DNA of 64,000 bases, taken from the NCBI GenBank assembly GCA_030248135.1, contig JASANC010004863.1, positions 48,833 to 112,832 of the forward strand. The letters are read 5' to 3'. Source of the DNA: Theristus sp. LFF4_11 (taxonomy: Eukaryota > Nematoda > Chromadorea > Monhysterida > Xyalidae). The position numbers were made by a program, and so were the translations under genes. Numbering within the stretch: position 1 is the stretch's first letter; the number at the start of each line of letters is the position of its first letter. The notes under the pieces were generated by a model that worked only from the letters and a program-made list of their open reading frames with translations, did not search any database and was not told the DNA's origin. Positions 21,401 to 32,967 of this stretch are shown here, piece after piece.

Positions 21401-24400
21401 TATCGTCTCGTCTCGCCAAATTCTCAAAATAGGCGTATCGTGTATCGTCTCGTACAATGACTTTGCGTATCGTGTATCGTCTCGTCTCGTGACTTTGCGT
21501 ATCGTGTATCGTCTCGTCTCGCCAAATTCCTGTCTCGCGGCAACGGCATGTCGTGTGAAAATGTTCATCTTTCTGTGTGTTACCTACCATTGAGCAAAAG
21601 GAAATGGTTGTCATTCTGGTCAGAAACATAGAAATTCCGAGACGACTAGATACGAAAAATTTTATTGTTTTTTTGGATTTTCTCATGGCACTTGCATGTA
21701 CTTCATCACGTGACGGTCTCAGGGATTTCTAGTAACAAACGTAAAGAAAGCAGTAGAGTATATCAGATTCCACAGCAGAGACATGATTCCAAATAAAAAT
21801 GGCACATTGTGGATGTCAGTGGGTACTGCTAAATGATTATGCATAAATATGGCAGATTTTTATTGTTTTGTGCTATTAAAAAAACAATGAAAACAATAAT
21901 AATTCGTGAAACATGATCAAATCAGAGCAAACGAATCAAATCATGAAATCAGAGCAAACGTTCAGACAAACTAGAAACACACGTTCCTTTCTGAGGCACA
22001 AATTGGAAATAAATTCAGCTTATTCAGCAAAACAGCACAAAAAGAAAAATTGCAAAACTCGCAAACACAAAAAACAAATACACAGTGAAATGTGAAAACG
22101 TAATCTGCCAAGGTTTTTTCATGTTTAGTTTGAAAAATACACAGTTGCTGACCGACACCGAAATTTGAATAAATAACACCACAAAAGCAACGCAGAAAAT
22201 AAAAAGCAAAGAAAGGTAAAAGGTTATTTCATTTCAAAACAACCGAAGCAGAACAGTAATAAATACCAAAAATTCTGTTACTAAAGCAGTCACAAGACAC
22301 GCGTAAAAAATCATAAAATAACGGTTGGTCCAAACCGTTGTTCGTTCGCAATTTGACTCAACAGTCAATGTCGTTTTTCTAAAGAGTGTGAAGTATTATA
22401 AGCACCCACCACTGACAGTATGAGCGCCAATCACAGGTCGCAGCTCATTCATCGTGAATCAAAAACTACTGGCTGGTTCACTGCTATTGTTTTCTAACCG
22501 ATCCAGAACAAATTAGCACTGCATCACTCCGTCAATGGTGCCCTCCGTTAGATCTCGCCGTCCGAGATGAAACACGAAAAAGTACTACTGTAAAACACAC
22601 GATTTTCAAATCATAATGCAATTTAGCACTTTGTGATTTCCGAACACAAACATCAAAAAAATTTGACTGCTTTTTTTGATTGCTTTGTTCTTACAGTTCC
22701 TCTTCTTCGTCTGTGACCCAGCCCGGCTCTTCGAATTCGCTGTCGCTGACATCCTCATTGTCTCCTTCGTCGTCAGTCGCACTGGCAGGCGGTAACTCCT
22801 GTTCCTCAAACATCAGTGACGACTTGTTGGCTGACGATTTTAGTTTTTTAACGTCTGCGGCTGGCAGAAGCGAATATCGAAAATTCACTGCTTGCACGTT
22901 GGCATTGATGAATGCCAACATCTCAGCATTTATTCCGCTCAGACGTGAACGATGCGGACTGTATAGCAAACCTGCACGACTGAAAAGCCTCTCGCTGGCC
23001 ACATTATCATTGACTGCATCTTCATTATTTGCGAGCGGTGCGTTGGTTGGAGTGCAGCCGACAATTTCGGCTTTCGTCGAAATGATCGTGATTTTCTTGG
23101 ACTTCATGATAGCTTTCGTGGCTGCGTTCGCCTTCATGGACGTGTTTGACGAACTGAACGCGGCGGGAACAGACGCATAGTTTTGATTTGATTGTTGTTG
23201 CTGTTGTTTCTGTTTCCGTGAGTTTTTCTGGTTTTTCTCCTGTGTGAGTTTTTGTTGTTGTTTTTTTGCTTTCGCGTGTCTTTTTGTGTGTGGCAATCAA
23301 TTGCGGAGTAAATAAATGTGTGCGCTTTGATACCTCAGGCATTATTTCCAAAAAAATTCACAAATTACTTGTCTCGTCTCGTATCGTCTCTTTATTTGTC
23401 TCGCTCGGACCAATTTTTGCTGTCTCGTGTATCGTCTCGTCTCGTGACCCTGCGTATCGTGTATCGTCTCGTCTCGTGACCTTGCGTATCGTGTATCGTC
23501 TCGTATCGTCAAAAATCCAAAAATGCTGTATCGTGTATCGGCTCGTACAATGACTTTGCGTATCGCGTATCGTCTCGTCTCGCCAAATTCCTGTCTCGCG
23601 GCAACCCTAGTCTCGCTCGCTCAAATAACGATCATAGCACAAACTTTCCTAATCGCCAAAACAACGAAACCCAAACATTTTTGTGGAAGTCACTAAGAAA
23701 ACGTTGTTCCCTTTTCTGATAAGCTTGGCAGTGGTAACATCGTGCTCATAACCAACCACTGTTACACAACTGATGAATTTAGTGGCATTACATAACATAA
23801 CATTTCAACTTTTGCTATTATAAAAAATGAATTCACTAAAATTCACCGTTCGCGCGGGTCGTAATTTCCCTCGGACGTGTTGTAGACCTTGTCCAACTCT
23901 GAGTTAAACAACGACTCCAGCTCCTGTTCGTCCCAGAGGCCGTTGCCGTCGAGGTCGTGCAAATGGAAAAACGTGCGCGGGTCGAACGTGTTCGGGTCCA
24001 TGTGGTCCGTGTTCTCCCAGACCTGCGCGGCAATATTATTGTGGTGGGGTTTGCCGATTGACAGCAAGAAACACCACTTTTTCGCCGGAAACATTTTGAA
24101 TCGGGACGGGTGTGAATGTGAATTCGGCGCAATGGCCTCGAATGAAGTTACGTGGACTCGATGTCTGTGCGTTCGGGGGGATCGAGCCCCGTCGACGGGT
24201 GTATGGCAGAAAAAACTCGACGGGCTTTCTACTCATTGGCGTTCTGTACGCTTCTCTGGGTTTGGACCGACTCAAAACATTGCCTAAAATCCGCAACAAC
24301 ACCAACAAATTCAAATGCGACCCAATCAGCTGATCGGCTTTTGCGTATTGGAGAAAAAAACGGTAATCAAGCAGCCTGATTTGTACTAGCAACCACTTAA

Positions 24401-26965
24401 CGACTGATTTGTCGTTTTTTGTGCAACATTCCACGCACACCTCTTCCAGCTGTTCCTTGCCGCCGGGGTGTTTCACTGGTTTGTGGTTCTTCTGCTTCGC
24501 TTTCTGCTGTTCATACTCTTTTTCGGCTCGTCTCCTTTCCATTTCATCTAATTTTGCTAGTTTGTGCTAAAAAACATCAGCGCACATAATCGTTATTTCA
24601 ATTATTTCGCAATAATTTCTTTAATAATATAGCATAAGATGAAAGTTTATCATTCAAACAAAACTTTATTTTATCAGACAGATTTCCGAAAACGCGCGAA
24701 CCTTTCGTTCGACCTCCTTTTTCATTTCGTATTGTTTGAAGTCATCCTTGCGTTGCTTGTCGAGGTCGTCCAAATCGGCGACCGTCTAAAACAAAACAAA
24801 AAAAACCTGTAGAGACATTTCATTCACTACTTTTTGCAATATTCCATTTGGTTTCGTCCAAAAAAGCGATTGATCGAAAAATGAGGTATCCAATGTTTAA
24901 CTGGCTGTGTAACCCAAAACAAAAGTACCCAATAGTGGCTATGTGGCCAGCATTGCTGGTCTGGGAACTGGATTTTTCCTTCTGCATATGCCTGCCACTT
25001 ACAATGTGTCGAATAAAATCAACCAATCAATTAATCAACCGAACTTGGTGGTACCCCAAGGAACCGATTTCTGAGCAATTTTTCCAACTTTACAACAATT
25101 TACCCACTCTGTTTTAGTTACGTCAACCTGAACCACATTTACTCAAAAAAACTCATCCAAACTTTCTTCTTTTTGATAAACCAGACGAAGCAACCGCCAC
25201 CGACCTTTTGTATCAGTTTCTTCAGATCCTCCCTTCCGAACGCCGCCAAATCACCGCTGTCGATGTGCTGAAAGATTTATTGCACAAAACAATCAGCATT
25301 GTCAAAATGCCAAAAGAATGGAAGCTGTTCAGCTGAAAACTTGACAAAGCATGATGATTGGCTGTACTATCGAACACTGGTCTGGTCCATTCAATTCGCA
25401 ACCACAACCAATCAGCTGATCGCCCAGCAGCTTCTGGTTGTTGTATAAACAGTAAAATGGAAGGGATAAAGCATGTGACCATACCCAGAATGAAAAAACA
25501 ATCAATCATCAATGATATGTCGTCTCATTCTCAACCAAACACTCACACCAGACAAAAAGCCAAACCAGACTTCGGTGGTGAAATGACAGACCAACCTGTA
25601 AATGACCGTCGAAATCGACGTTATGCGAGCCGCCGTCCACTTGAATCTGCTTCTGAATCGCCTCCTTTAGCCTTTCGATTTCTTTCATTTTCGCCTCGTT
25701 CAGTTTCGATCGAATTTCCGGGCCTAACTGATCGACGTGACTCGCAATTTTACCTTGCTGAAATTGTGAAAAAAACCGGCGGCATATTTTTGCGATGTTT
25801 TTTGCTCATATTATTTCCGGAGAACGACTGTTTCGCAATGTTATAGAAAAATGGAGTTGAACAGTTATGCATTCCTCAGAAAGTTCGATATTTTCTAACT
25901 GATCGTATATCGACCATCACCAAACTATACTGAACTGTGGACAGCTACTTGGAGAGTGAGACCAAATGCTCAAATCCTCAACTATTTGACAGAAAAGTAA
26001 CAACTAGAACAAACCAAACCGGAAGAAACGCATTTGCCGAAACTAAAGGACGAGAAATTTTTACCACAACTCGCTTGGCAACCTGCCATGTAGCTGGTGT
26101 GTTCACCACCGCCTACTTACTTTCTCACAATGGATAAAGCCACAAACGACTGGCTTGGCTTGCCTACTCATGGTGTCTTACACTTCTCTGGTATTATGCC
26201 GTGCACTGCAGAATAAAACTGACTGACTGACTGACGACAACAATATCACCATGTTCTCAGATCTCATCTCGTTTTCGCAACAAAGACTTCGAAAACAGTC
26301 TCGACCAGACCACCGCACGTATAATGTGTACGGATGGATTGCTTGTGACATCGTGCAACATTACTCTGTCTATAATTTAGTGCGCTGTTTTGTGTTCAGA
26401 CCAGGACTTCACCTTGATATCATCTTCGGGTAACTCCTTGAGCTTTTTCTGGAACTCGTCGTCGCCCTCGAGGATTTTCACGACCTCCATCAAATATTTT
26501 TCGTACGACAAATTGAGCATCTGCAATAATGAAAACGGGTTACAAAGATGAAAAATGGAATGAACGAACAATAAGATGACTATTAAAAACAAAAACATGT
26601 CATCTTCTGCGTTTGTTTGTTTGCACACGAAACGAAAAATAAAACTTGCAACTTCTTTTTCTCCTTCAGAGAAAATTTTATAGAACTTCAAGAGAATAGA
26701 AAAAACGTTTGGTGGTGCATCGATAGTTCGGTCTCTGTCTGACACTAGCAAAAGTTCAAAATGAACAAAAAAGGAGCGAAGAATCCGAGCAAAACAAATC
26801 AAACCAACAAAAACGTCAAAAAAACCGCACCGCTTGCTCCGCCTCCGGCGTTGGTGTCGTTGGCGGCTTTCGTCCAGGTGGCGCATTTTTTCGTGGCGGC
26901 GGCGCCACTACGAGAACCAACGCCAATGCACCCGTCAACGCGATGCACGTTAAGATTCTGGTCAT
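18345..26965 (-). CDS. Nucleobindin (EF-hand Ca2+-binding secretory/Golgi protein) with expanded C-terminus
   Basis: Nucleobindin binds calcium in the Golgi and secretory pathway. Eleven exons, in coding order: 26965-26831, 26520-26413, 25757-25596, 25267-25205, 24785-24702, 24566-24441, 24022-23847, 21212-21065, 20583-20398, 19536-19078, 18809-18345; about 703 aa. All phases join. It has a signal peptide (ILTCIALTGALALVLVVA), then the conserved LSYEKYLMEVVKILE block and a basic/acidic coiled helix. EF-hand 1 is DLDGNGLWDEQE and EF-hand 2 DKNKDRMVSLDE, separated by the acidic helix EEEMERMREHVMKEMD. Human NUCB1/2 are about 420-460 aa. The excess is two exons (about 307 aa) rich in Pro, Gln, Gly, His and Met, with 16-residue tandem repeats and a run of about 13 Gln. 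Exon 1 donor choice (GTGCGG at 26830) was set by phase. Introns contain a hAT element, a SINE and a palindrome. Confidence 0.93.
18405..18700 (-). repeat. In-frame 48-bp coding minisatellite in nucleobindin
   Basis: Units of about 48 bp encode GGQMPPHGA(G/A)QLPPQH, repeated about four times with alternating G/A at one site; shorter variants stand on either side. Next to it, at 18373-18415, a CAA-type run encodes about 13 Gln. The repeat length is a multiple of three, so copy-number change would keep the reading frame. Confidence 0.9.
20025..20170. repeat. Small inverted-repeat element in nucleobindin intron
   Basis: The left arm TTTAGTTTTTCGTCCGTACG and the right arm CGTGCGTACGCACAAAAAACTA are near reverse complements around a centre rich in GTCCGTAATG/ACACGACACG. 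This fits a MITE of about 145 bp; target duplication unclear. Confidence 0.5.
20755..20820. repeat. 66-bp near-perfect palindrome
   Basis: Two 33-bp arms meet with no spacer (centre GCATAG/CTATGC). Comparing them gives three mismatches. It lies in the intron between nucleobindin exons 8 and 9. With no loop it does not look like a microRNA precursor; a minimal foldback element is more likely. Confidence 0.85.
21333..23609 (-). mobile_element. hAT DNA transposon, internally deleted, 8-bp target duplication
   Basis: A 2277-bp element in the nucleobindin intron between exons 7 and 8. Ends are TAGGGTTGCCACGAGACA and TGTCTCGCGGCAACCCTA. The 8-bp duplication GTCTCGCT is perfect (21325-21332 and 23610-23617). 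Both subterminal regions are dense in CGTATCGTGTATCGTCTCGT repeats, likely transposase-binding arrays. A minus-strand ORF (23296-22691) carries the hAT C-terminal dimerisation signature ASERLFSRAGLLYSPHRSRL followed by an acidic tail ending DEEEEL. The N-terminal catalytic part is missing, so the copy is non-autonomous. Confidence 0.9.
22691..23296 (-). pseudogene. hAT transposase C-terminal fragment
   Basis: A 201-codon ORF inside the hAT element. The first 60 residues are Lys/Gln-rich low complexity. The middle holds the hAT dimerisation motif (NDNVASERLFSRAG...SRLSGINAEMLAFINANVQ), and the last 40 residues are acidic. The RNase-H-like DDE core is absent, so it cannot act as a transposase alone. 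It may be only the last exon of an ancestral gene. Confidence 0.8.
24150..24310 (+). mobile_element. tRNA-derived SINE, copy 2 (5' truncated)
   Basis: It shares the T-arm segment GGATCGAGCCCCGTCGA and the body AAAACTCGACGG...TACGCTTCTCTGGGTTTG with the 12106-12295 copy. The box A region is missing or diverged. It lies in a nucleobindin intron. A more distant relative may be the stretch 26085-26235, which shares TACTCATGGTGTCTTACACTT-like sequence and ends in (ACTG)n. Confidence 0.65.
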
Positions 26966-27143
26966 TTTTCTTGTTGGCTCGAGTTTTATGTTTACTGAAG
27001 AAAAAAAAGAACAAAGGTTGCGTCCAGTACCGAAGACGAGGGGGGGTGGGGGGGTACACCCCCCCCCAGAGCACCCGAGACCTCCGCGTGGGGGGGGTGG
27101 GGGGGGTCACGCGACACCCACCCCCCAAAACCTGACACTGGAC

Positions 27144-28949
27144 TAGGGTTAGGGGGAAAAAAATCCGGATTTTTTTTTAAATTAAAAAAAAATTAAAAAA
27201 AAAAATTTTTTTTTACAAGTTAGGTTTGTTCGAAGCGTCTCGTCGAGCTGAGTTCATCTAGACTATTTTCAGAACGATCCGGAAAACTATAAGAGCGAAA
27301 ATCGTGTTTTATTGAAATTATGTCCATTTCATAGAGGGAAAGTTGCATTTTCAACAGTAAAACAGGACAATTTTCGACGTGTACTTGAATATTGAACCGT
27401 TCTTAGTTGTTCCTCTTTAGAAAATTACCAAAATTTGACTGTGTTCAAAAATTCCTGTTTGCTGTAGCTAAGTCGGCAACCCCTGTCGACCCGGTCGCCC
27501 CCCCCAAGACACTTACTTTCAGGTTCAACCAGCTATGCTATCTGCCACATGGCGAGAGCCCACTCTTCAAATCATCGTATCGAAAACACGTACCATGATT
27601 TCGCGATCACGTTGCGGGCAACTGACAGACGCAAGTTTAACACATTAGTTTAGCTCAGCACGCAATCAATCAATCAATCAATCAATCAATTTTATTTGTA
27701 TGCCTCACGGCCAGTTCACATCAACACATTCACAAAACTTCCATTATGCAAAACAAACACAATTGATGTCACAAAAAAAACCTAAAGAAACACAAGATTA
27801 TTGATGAACTTGGTGAATGCATGAATGAAAGCAAGCAAAAAGTCGATGCAAACGAATGGGCAGATGACTGCCCGGGTATTCACACAAAGAAACAAAATCC
27901 ACAAAATAAAACCAACCGTCGACAGTCAGAAACAATTGAATGTTAAAAAAACGCGCAAACACAATTGAAGCTTGAGAGAAGAAATAAATAAAATAGCGCG
28001 ATCACGAACCGACAACATCAGACAGCGCACAACGGCCACGATTGACATTCAGGCACGATTAAATTAAGCAAGAGAAAGCAAAATATACACGGCACAGTTG
28101 CTTTTCTTTTCTTCATCGCAGTTTTTCTCTCTTGTTTTTTTTCTCTTTTTTTTCTTTTTTTTTCTTTTTTGTTTTTTTTTTGTTATTTTTTTTTGTTCAT
28201 GGGCTTTTGTTTTTCCTGTGCCATCCCAAATACAGCTAACAGCAAGTGATGAGCAACAGCAAGCAAGTAACAGTGCTAGTTAACAAAAAGAATACCCTGA
28301 ACACAAAAGCCACAAGAGCACACAGAAAAAACGCGAGATAAAAAGAGCTGTGACATGGACACACACTTGCACCAGATACAAGAAAAAAGAAAACAACACG
28401 AAACGTCGCACAAAAGAGCACTTGTGATTCAAAACAAAAACGCAATTTTTAACATGTGGCCATGTTATCGGGTATCTGAAAAACGGTCGTGTGATGTGGT
28501 ATTAACCAACATCTCCGCTCCAATTGTTTAACAATATATCGCACAACTCCATTGTAGACCTATAACATACGCCAATCAACAAAATATCATGTTCATCTCA
28601 TGGCCTACCGACTGAAAAAACATGTTCTAAGTTGCAAGAAAACGATTTCTGAAACGATATTTCAATTCAGTTAAGTCATTTCAACGCTAAAAATTGACTC
28701 TAGAAGTCATCCAAATCGAAAAACATGGAGTACGTCGGTCAATGACCAAGACTGTACCTAAGCACACAAAGAAGTTGGGAAGAAAATTTGGTTTGAACTT
28801 TCAAAAAATTATGCCATAAATCGAATTTTCAGAGCAAAGTAGAAGAAAAATTTTTCAAATTTTTTTTTAAGTTTGAAAAAAAAATCCAAATTTTTTTTTA
28901 AACGAAAAAAAAATAAAAAAAATTTTTTTTTTCAAAGCCCCTAACCCTA
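27144..28949. mobile_element. hAT-like MITE with telomere-like ends, copy 1, 8-bp duplication
   Basis: It begins TAGGGTTAGGGG and ends CCCCTAACCCTA, flanked by the perfect 8-bp duplication CACTGGAC (27136-27143 and 28950-28957). Subterminal regions are long A/T homopolymer blocks. Without its nested 780-bp insertion it is about 1026 bp, matching the 1033-bp copy at 33321-34353. No coding capacity. Confidence 0.9.
27666..28439 (-). mobile_element. Nested retroposon with (TTGA)n tail
   Basis: This insertion interrupts the 27144 MITE where the sister copy reads CACGCAAGTTTTAAC. It is flanked by the duplication ACGCAA (27660-27665 and 28440-28445). The left edge is a (TCAA)n run, which on the minus strand is a (TTGA)n 3' tail. 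A tetranucleotide tail plus target duplication suggests a LINE-mobilised SINE. A T-rich stretch lies at 28098-28200. No ORF of substance. Confidence 0.7.
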
Positions 28950-29087
28950 CACTGGACCATCCACACCCCCCCCCTCAAAATTTGCTAGACACCCCCCCAC
29001 CCCCCCCCTAGATGGACCTAAGTAACAGTGACACCCCCCAAAAATTTTCTCGGACCACCCAAAAATCATGAATTTTTGCTCAAAAAC

Positions 29088-29431
29088 ATAGTTGTTCTAG
29101 GGGGGGGGGCCGGGGGGGCCCCGGCCCCCCCCAAAAAATTTTCGAATCTATCTCTATCAAACAGGTTTTTTCGGCTCAGCTATTATCTATCTAAAAAAAA
29201 TTCTCAGCCAGCTATCTATCTGAAAATTTTTGTCTTCGAAGACATAAAATAAGTCAATTTTTGACCAAAATTGACCATTTTTGCTCGTAATTCTTGAAAA
29301 TTTTGCTAATTTTAGGTAAAATACGCGTTTATACTTGATTTTTAGTGTATTTTTAGCATTATTTTGCTGTTTTTATAGCTTTTTAGCGTTTTAGCTATCT
29401 ATCTATCAAATTTCAAAATTTTGACCGGCCC
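29088..29431. mobile_element. Truncated G/C-tract MITE (CATAGTTGTTCTAG family)
   Basis: It starts CATAGTTGTTCTAG followed by a G run, a C run and the ATCTATCT-rich body seen in the complete copy at 62564-63022. Similarity stops after TTTGACCGGCCC, so the right end is lost. Confidence 0.8.
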
Positions 29432-29879
29432 AAAGTCTGATTTTGATCTTCTTAGATTTCTCAGTTTGCCCGGGAATTGAATTGATTTTTGTTTTAGTTT
29501 AGTTTTGATATGTTCTTCTTGTAATTTCAAGATTTTGCGAATTTAGCGTTTTTTTCAATTTGCGAAAATCTCTGGGTGGGGTGGGGGCGGGAGGGGGGGT
29601 GAGGGGGGGGGGGGTGTGAGAGGGGGGGGGGGGGTGGGGAGGGGGCGGCAATTTGAGGGGGCGGCGAAATTTGTGAGGGGGGGGCGGGAAGGGTTACCAA
29701 GAGAAAAACACAGATGTAAAGATTTTCCTGCGTTTGTTGAGAAACAACAAAATTATGCAGGACAGCAAACGTCAAAGCAAAAGCAAAAATTACGGTATTT
29801 TTGGAATTGAGATGAGATTGCACGTGAGGGGGGGGCGATCGTGTTTTTGGGAGGGGGGGGGGGAGTAGGTGTGAGAGGG

Positions 29880-30617
29880 GGGAGGGGTGGGTTGGGGTTG
29901 AAATTTTTTTTTTTTTGTTGTTTTTTGGATTTTTTTTAAAAAAATTGATTTTTTTTTTCGAAATTCGATTTGGATATTTTGAAGTAATTTTTTTTGTGTG
30001 TTGTATGTTTTTGTATTTTGAGAGTTCGGATTTGAGAGAGAATTTTGGGATATTACGATTGATGAAGTTTTTGTTTGGGGTGAGATGATGATTTTGTTGA
30101 TTGGGTGTTGGTCTACATGGAGTGTGCGATATTTGTTAACTTTGAGCGGGATGTTGGTTTCACTCCACGACGTTTTTGATACCCGATAATGTGTTAAGGT
30201 GCTGAGCTACTACGTGTACTGGGCCCCGATCGGATTGGTGTTTTCGATACGATGATTTGAGATGGCTCTCGCCTGGGCAGAGCATGCGGTTGACCGAAAG
30301 TAGTTGCGAGGGCGACTGGCTTTGCCTACTTAGCTAAACCAAAGCCAAGAATTTTTGAACACAGTCTGTTTTGGTAATTTTCTAAAGAGGACCTAAGACG
30401 GTTCTATTCAAGGTGAAAATTGCCCTGTTTTATGTTGAAATGCAACTTTCCCTCTATGAAATGGACATAATTTCAATAACACGATTTTCGTTATAGTTTC
30501 CGGATCTTCTGAAAATATCTAGATGACTCAGCCGACGAGAGTTCGACGAACCTTTGTAATTTTTTTTTAAAAAATTTTTTTTTTTAAAAAATCGGATTTT
30601 TTCCCCTAACCCTAGGG
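29880..30617 (-). mobile_element. Degraded hAT-like MITE with telomere-like end, reversed
   Basis: Reverse-complement match to the 33321-34353 family, ending CCCCTAACCCTA at 30604-30615. Many small deletions distinguish it from the two intact copies. A 95-bp G-rich spacer separates it from the plus-oriented copy starting near 30710, so together they form an inverted pair. Confidence 0.65.
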
Positions 30618-30709
30618 AGGGGGGTACAGGTTCTGCCCGTGCCGGGCAGGATTTTGGCGGGGGGTGTGCCCCCAGAAATTTTCTACATAGTGCCCGGCGT
30701 GGGGGGGGT

Positions 30710-31465
30710 AGGGTTGGGGAAAATCCGGTTTTTTTTTTTTTTTTTTTGTTTCAAGTTCGGTTTCAATCGAAGTTCGTTGTAGCTGAGTTCTCTAATTTTC
30801 AGCCCAATCCGGAAACTCTAAGAGCGAAAGTCGTGAGGTTCCTTATTGAACTTAGTCCATTTCCTAGAGGGAAAGTTGCCTTTTCAACAGTAAAACAGTG
30901 AAATTTTCACGTGTCCTTGAATATTGACAGCTTTGTTGAAGTGGTTCCTCTTTGAAACATTACCAAATTTGACTGTGTTCGAATTCCGTTTTGTAGCAAG
31001 TCGAAGGGTTCGCACACACTCTGCTCAGATCTCGTATCGAAACCGCGAGGGATCACGTTGCGGGAATGCAGCTCCAGCTTAACCGTTAGTTTAGCTCAGC
31101 ACGCTAGTTTTAACATTGGCCATTTATCGGGTCTGCGGTCGTGTGATGTGGTATTACCAACATCTCCGCTCAATTGTTTAACATTTCGCACCCATTGTGA
31201 CCTATTACGCCAATCACAAGATTCTGTTCTCCATGGCCTACCTGAAAACTGTTCTGTTGCAAGAAAACATTTCTGACGATATTTCAATTCAGTTATCTTT
31301 CAAGAAATTGATCGAGTCTCCAAATCGATGGACTGCTGTGATTTCCGCAAAGAGTTGGGAGAAATTGGTTTGATTTCTTTCATATCGAATTTTCGAGCAA
31401 AGTAGAGAAATTTTCATTTTTTGTTTGAAAATCCAATTTTTTTAAACGAAATAAATTTTTCAAGC
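30710..31465 (+). mobile_element. Degraded hAT-like MITE copy, plus orientation
   Basis: It begins TAGGGTTGGGGAAAATCCGG and follows the 33321-34353 family along most of its length. It has numerous short gaps, especially in homopolymer runs, and no clear right terminus. Confidence 0.65.
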
Positions 31466-32967
31466 CGGGGGGTGTCCGTCCTGTGACACCCCCGAGCCCC
31501 GACGACACCTCCCGTTCGTCTCTTCATTGCGTTAGGTTGTGACTGCTTGGTCGTTACCCTCGAGCGCGTCGGAACCAAGAGAAAAAGAGTTGATGACCAA
31601 CAGCGGCAAAACAACCGCGCAGAGCAAACAACAAAACAACAGCAAACCAAAGCAAAGCAAAAAAACTGCACTCGTGGCAGTGCTCCTAGTTGTGGCAGAG
31701 TGAGCAGTTGCCTGATGCATCAAGCAACGCGCGCCGCGTGTCAATTGCCACGTTGAATGTGACACAACAAATACAATCAGCGAATAATGAAAACTTCACG
31801 TCAAATAAAACAACTTTCAACTTTCAATTCAACTTTTTTAACCTGTTTTTTTATATTTGTTTTTCTAGTCTGTTCGGTAAAACACGAATAAAATCGCTGA
31901 CCACATTTTCGCAGCAATAATTTACTGCAATACTGCATTTAGCTTCGCATTGCAGAGCATTGTAAAACTTAGTTTTTTCTTCATACAAACTGGTTTTGCT
32001 TGTTTTTTTTGGAAATAAGACGGTTTATTAGTATCGCAACATTTCTTTCGTTTCATTTCCGCAACGCTTCATTATGATATGCACCTGCCCCGCATCCGCA
32101 TTGCTCATTGCTCATGATCCACTGGCGCGCGTGCACACACTCCGCGCTCAACAAAAACTCGCTCAAAACGCAGTTATTTTCATTCCTACTTTCTTAAAAA
32201 GGCTTGGCTTAGGTAAGGATTAGGTTAGGAACAGTTTTTACTTAAGATTAGGCTTAGGTTTGGTTTTTAGGTTTAGGTCCGTTTTAGCAATGTCCGAGAA
32301 CATCCAATTGTGGAGCGTGAGTTAACTGGAGCGTAATATCATAAAACGTGCCAACCTTTCATTTCACATTATTATTATTAGAGAATATTAATAATATTAA
32401 TATTATTTTGTTCTTTATTTGTGACAACTATTTGTTCTGGTGGTAAAAAACTCGCCTCCAATGGGTGATCGTAGAAACTTTCAACAAGAAAACTGTGGAA
32501 AAAATGATGAAAGAAAGAAGAAAAAGTGATCGACGAATGGGAATGTTTGAACACTGAACAGTTTCATGTGCGGTAAAACCGGAAAAGTGGCGTTCTGATT
32601 GCTAGTCCTTTGTTTCCAAATGCAATCCGCTGGTTGATTGGCTACTTGTTAAAAGCATCCGAATAATTTTGTGGCTCGCTCAATACAATATCAATGTTTT
32701 ATATAAATTGGCTTGCCAAAAACGCATTTAAAGAATAATGAAAACACAACACACACACACGGACACACCGCCCGCCCACCCCACCAATTCAAATGCGCGG
32801 GCATGGGCATCACCTGACAGGACAAGTTGCTAAATAACATGCGAAACGTTTCCCGGATGAAACTAGGAGTTCGTTCACGCTGAATGGGTGGATGGATGAT
32901 CATCGAGTCGCCGCCAGTCGCCACTACAGAGGATCATACAAATTTGCGTGTTATGTTCATTATGTTT

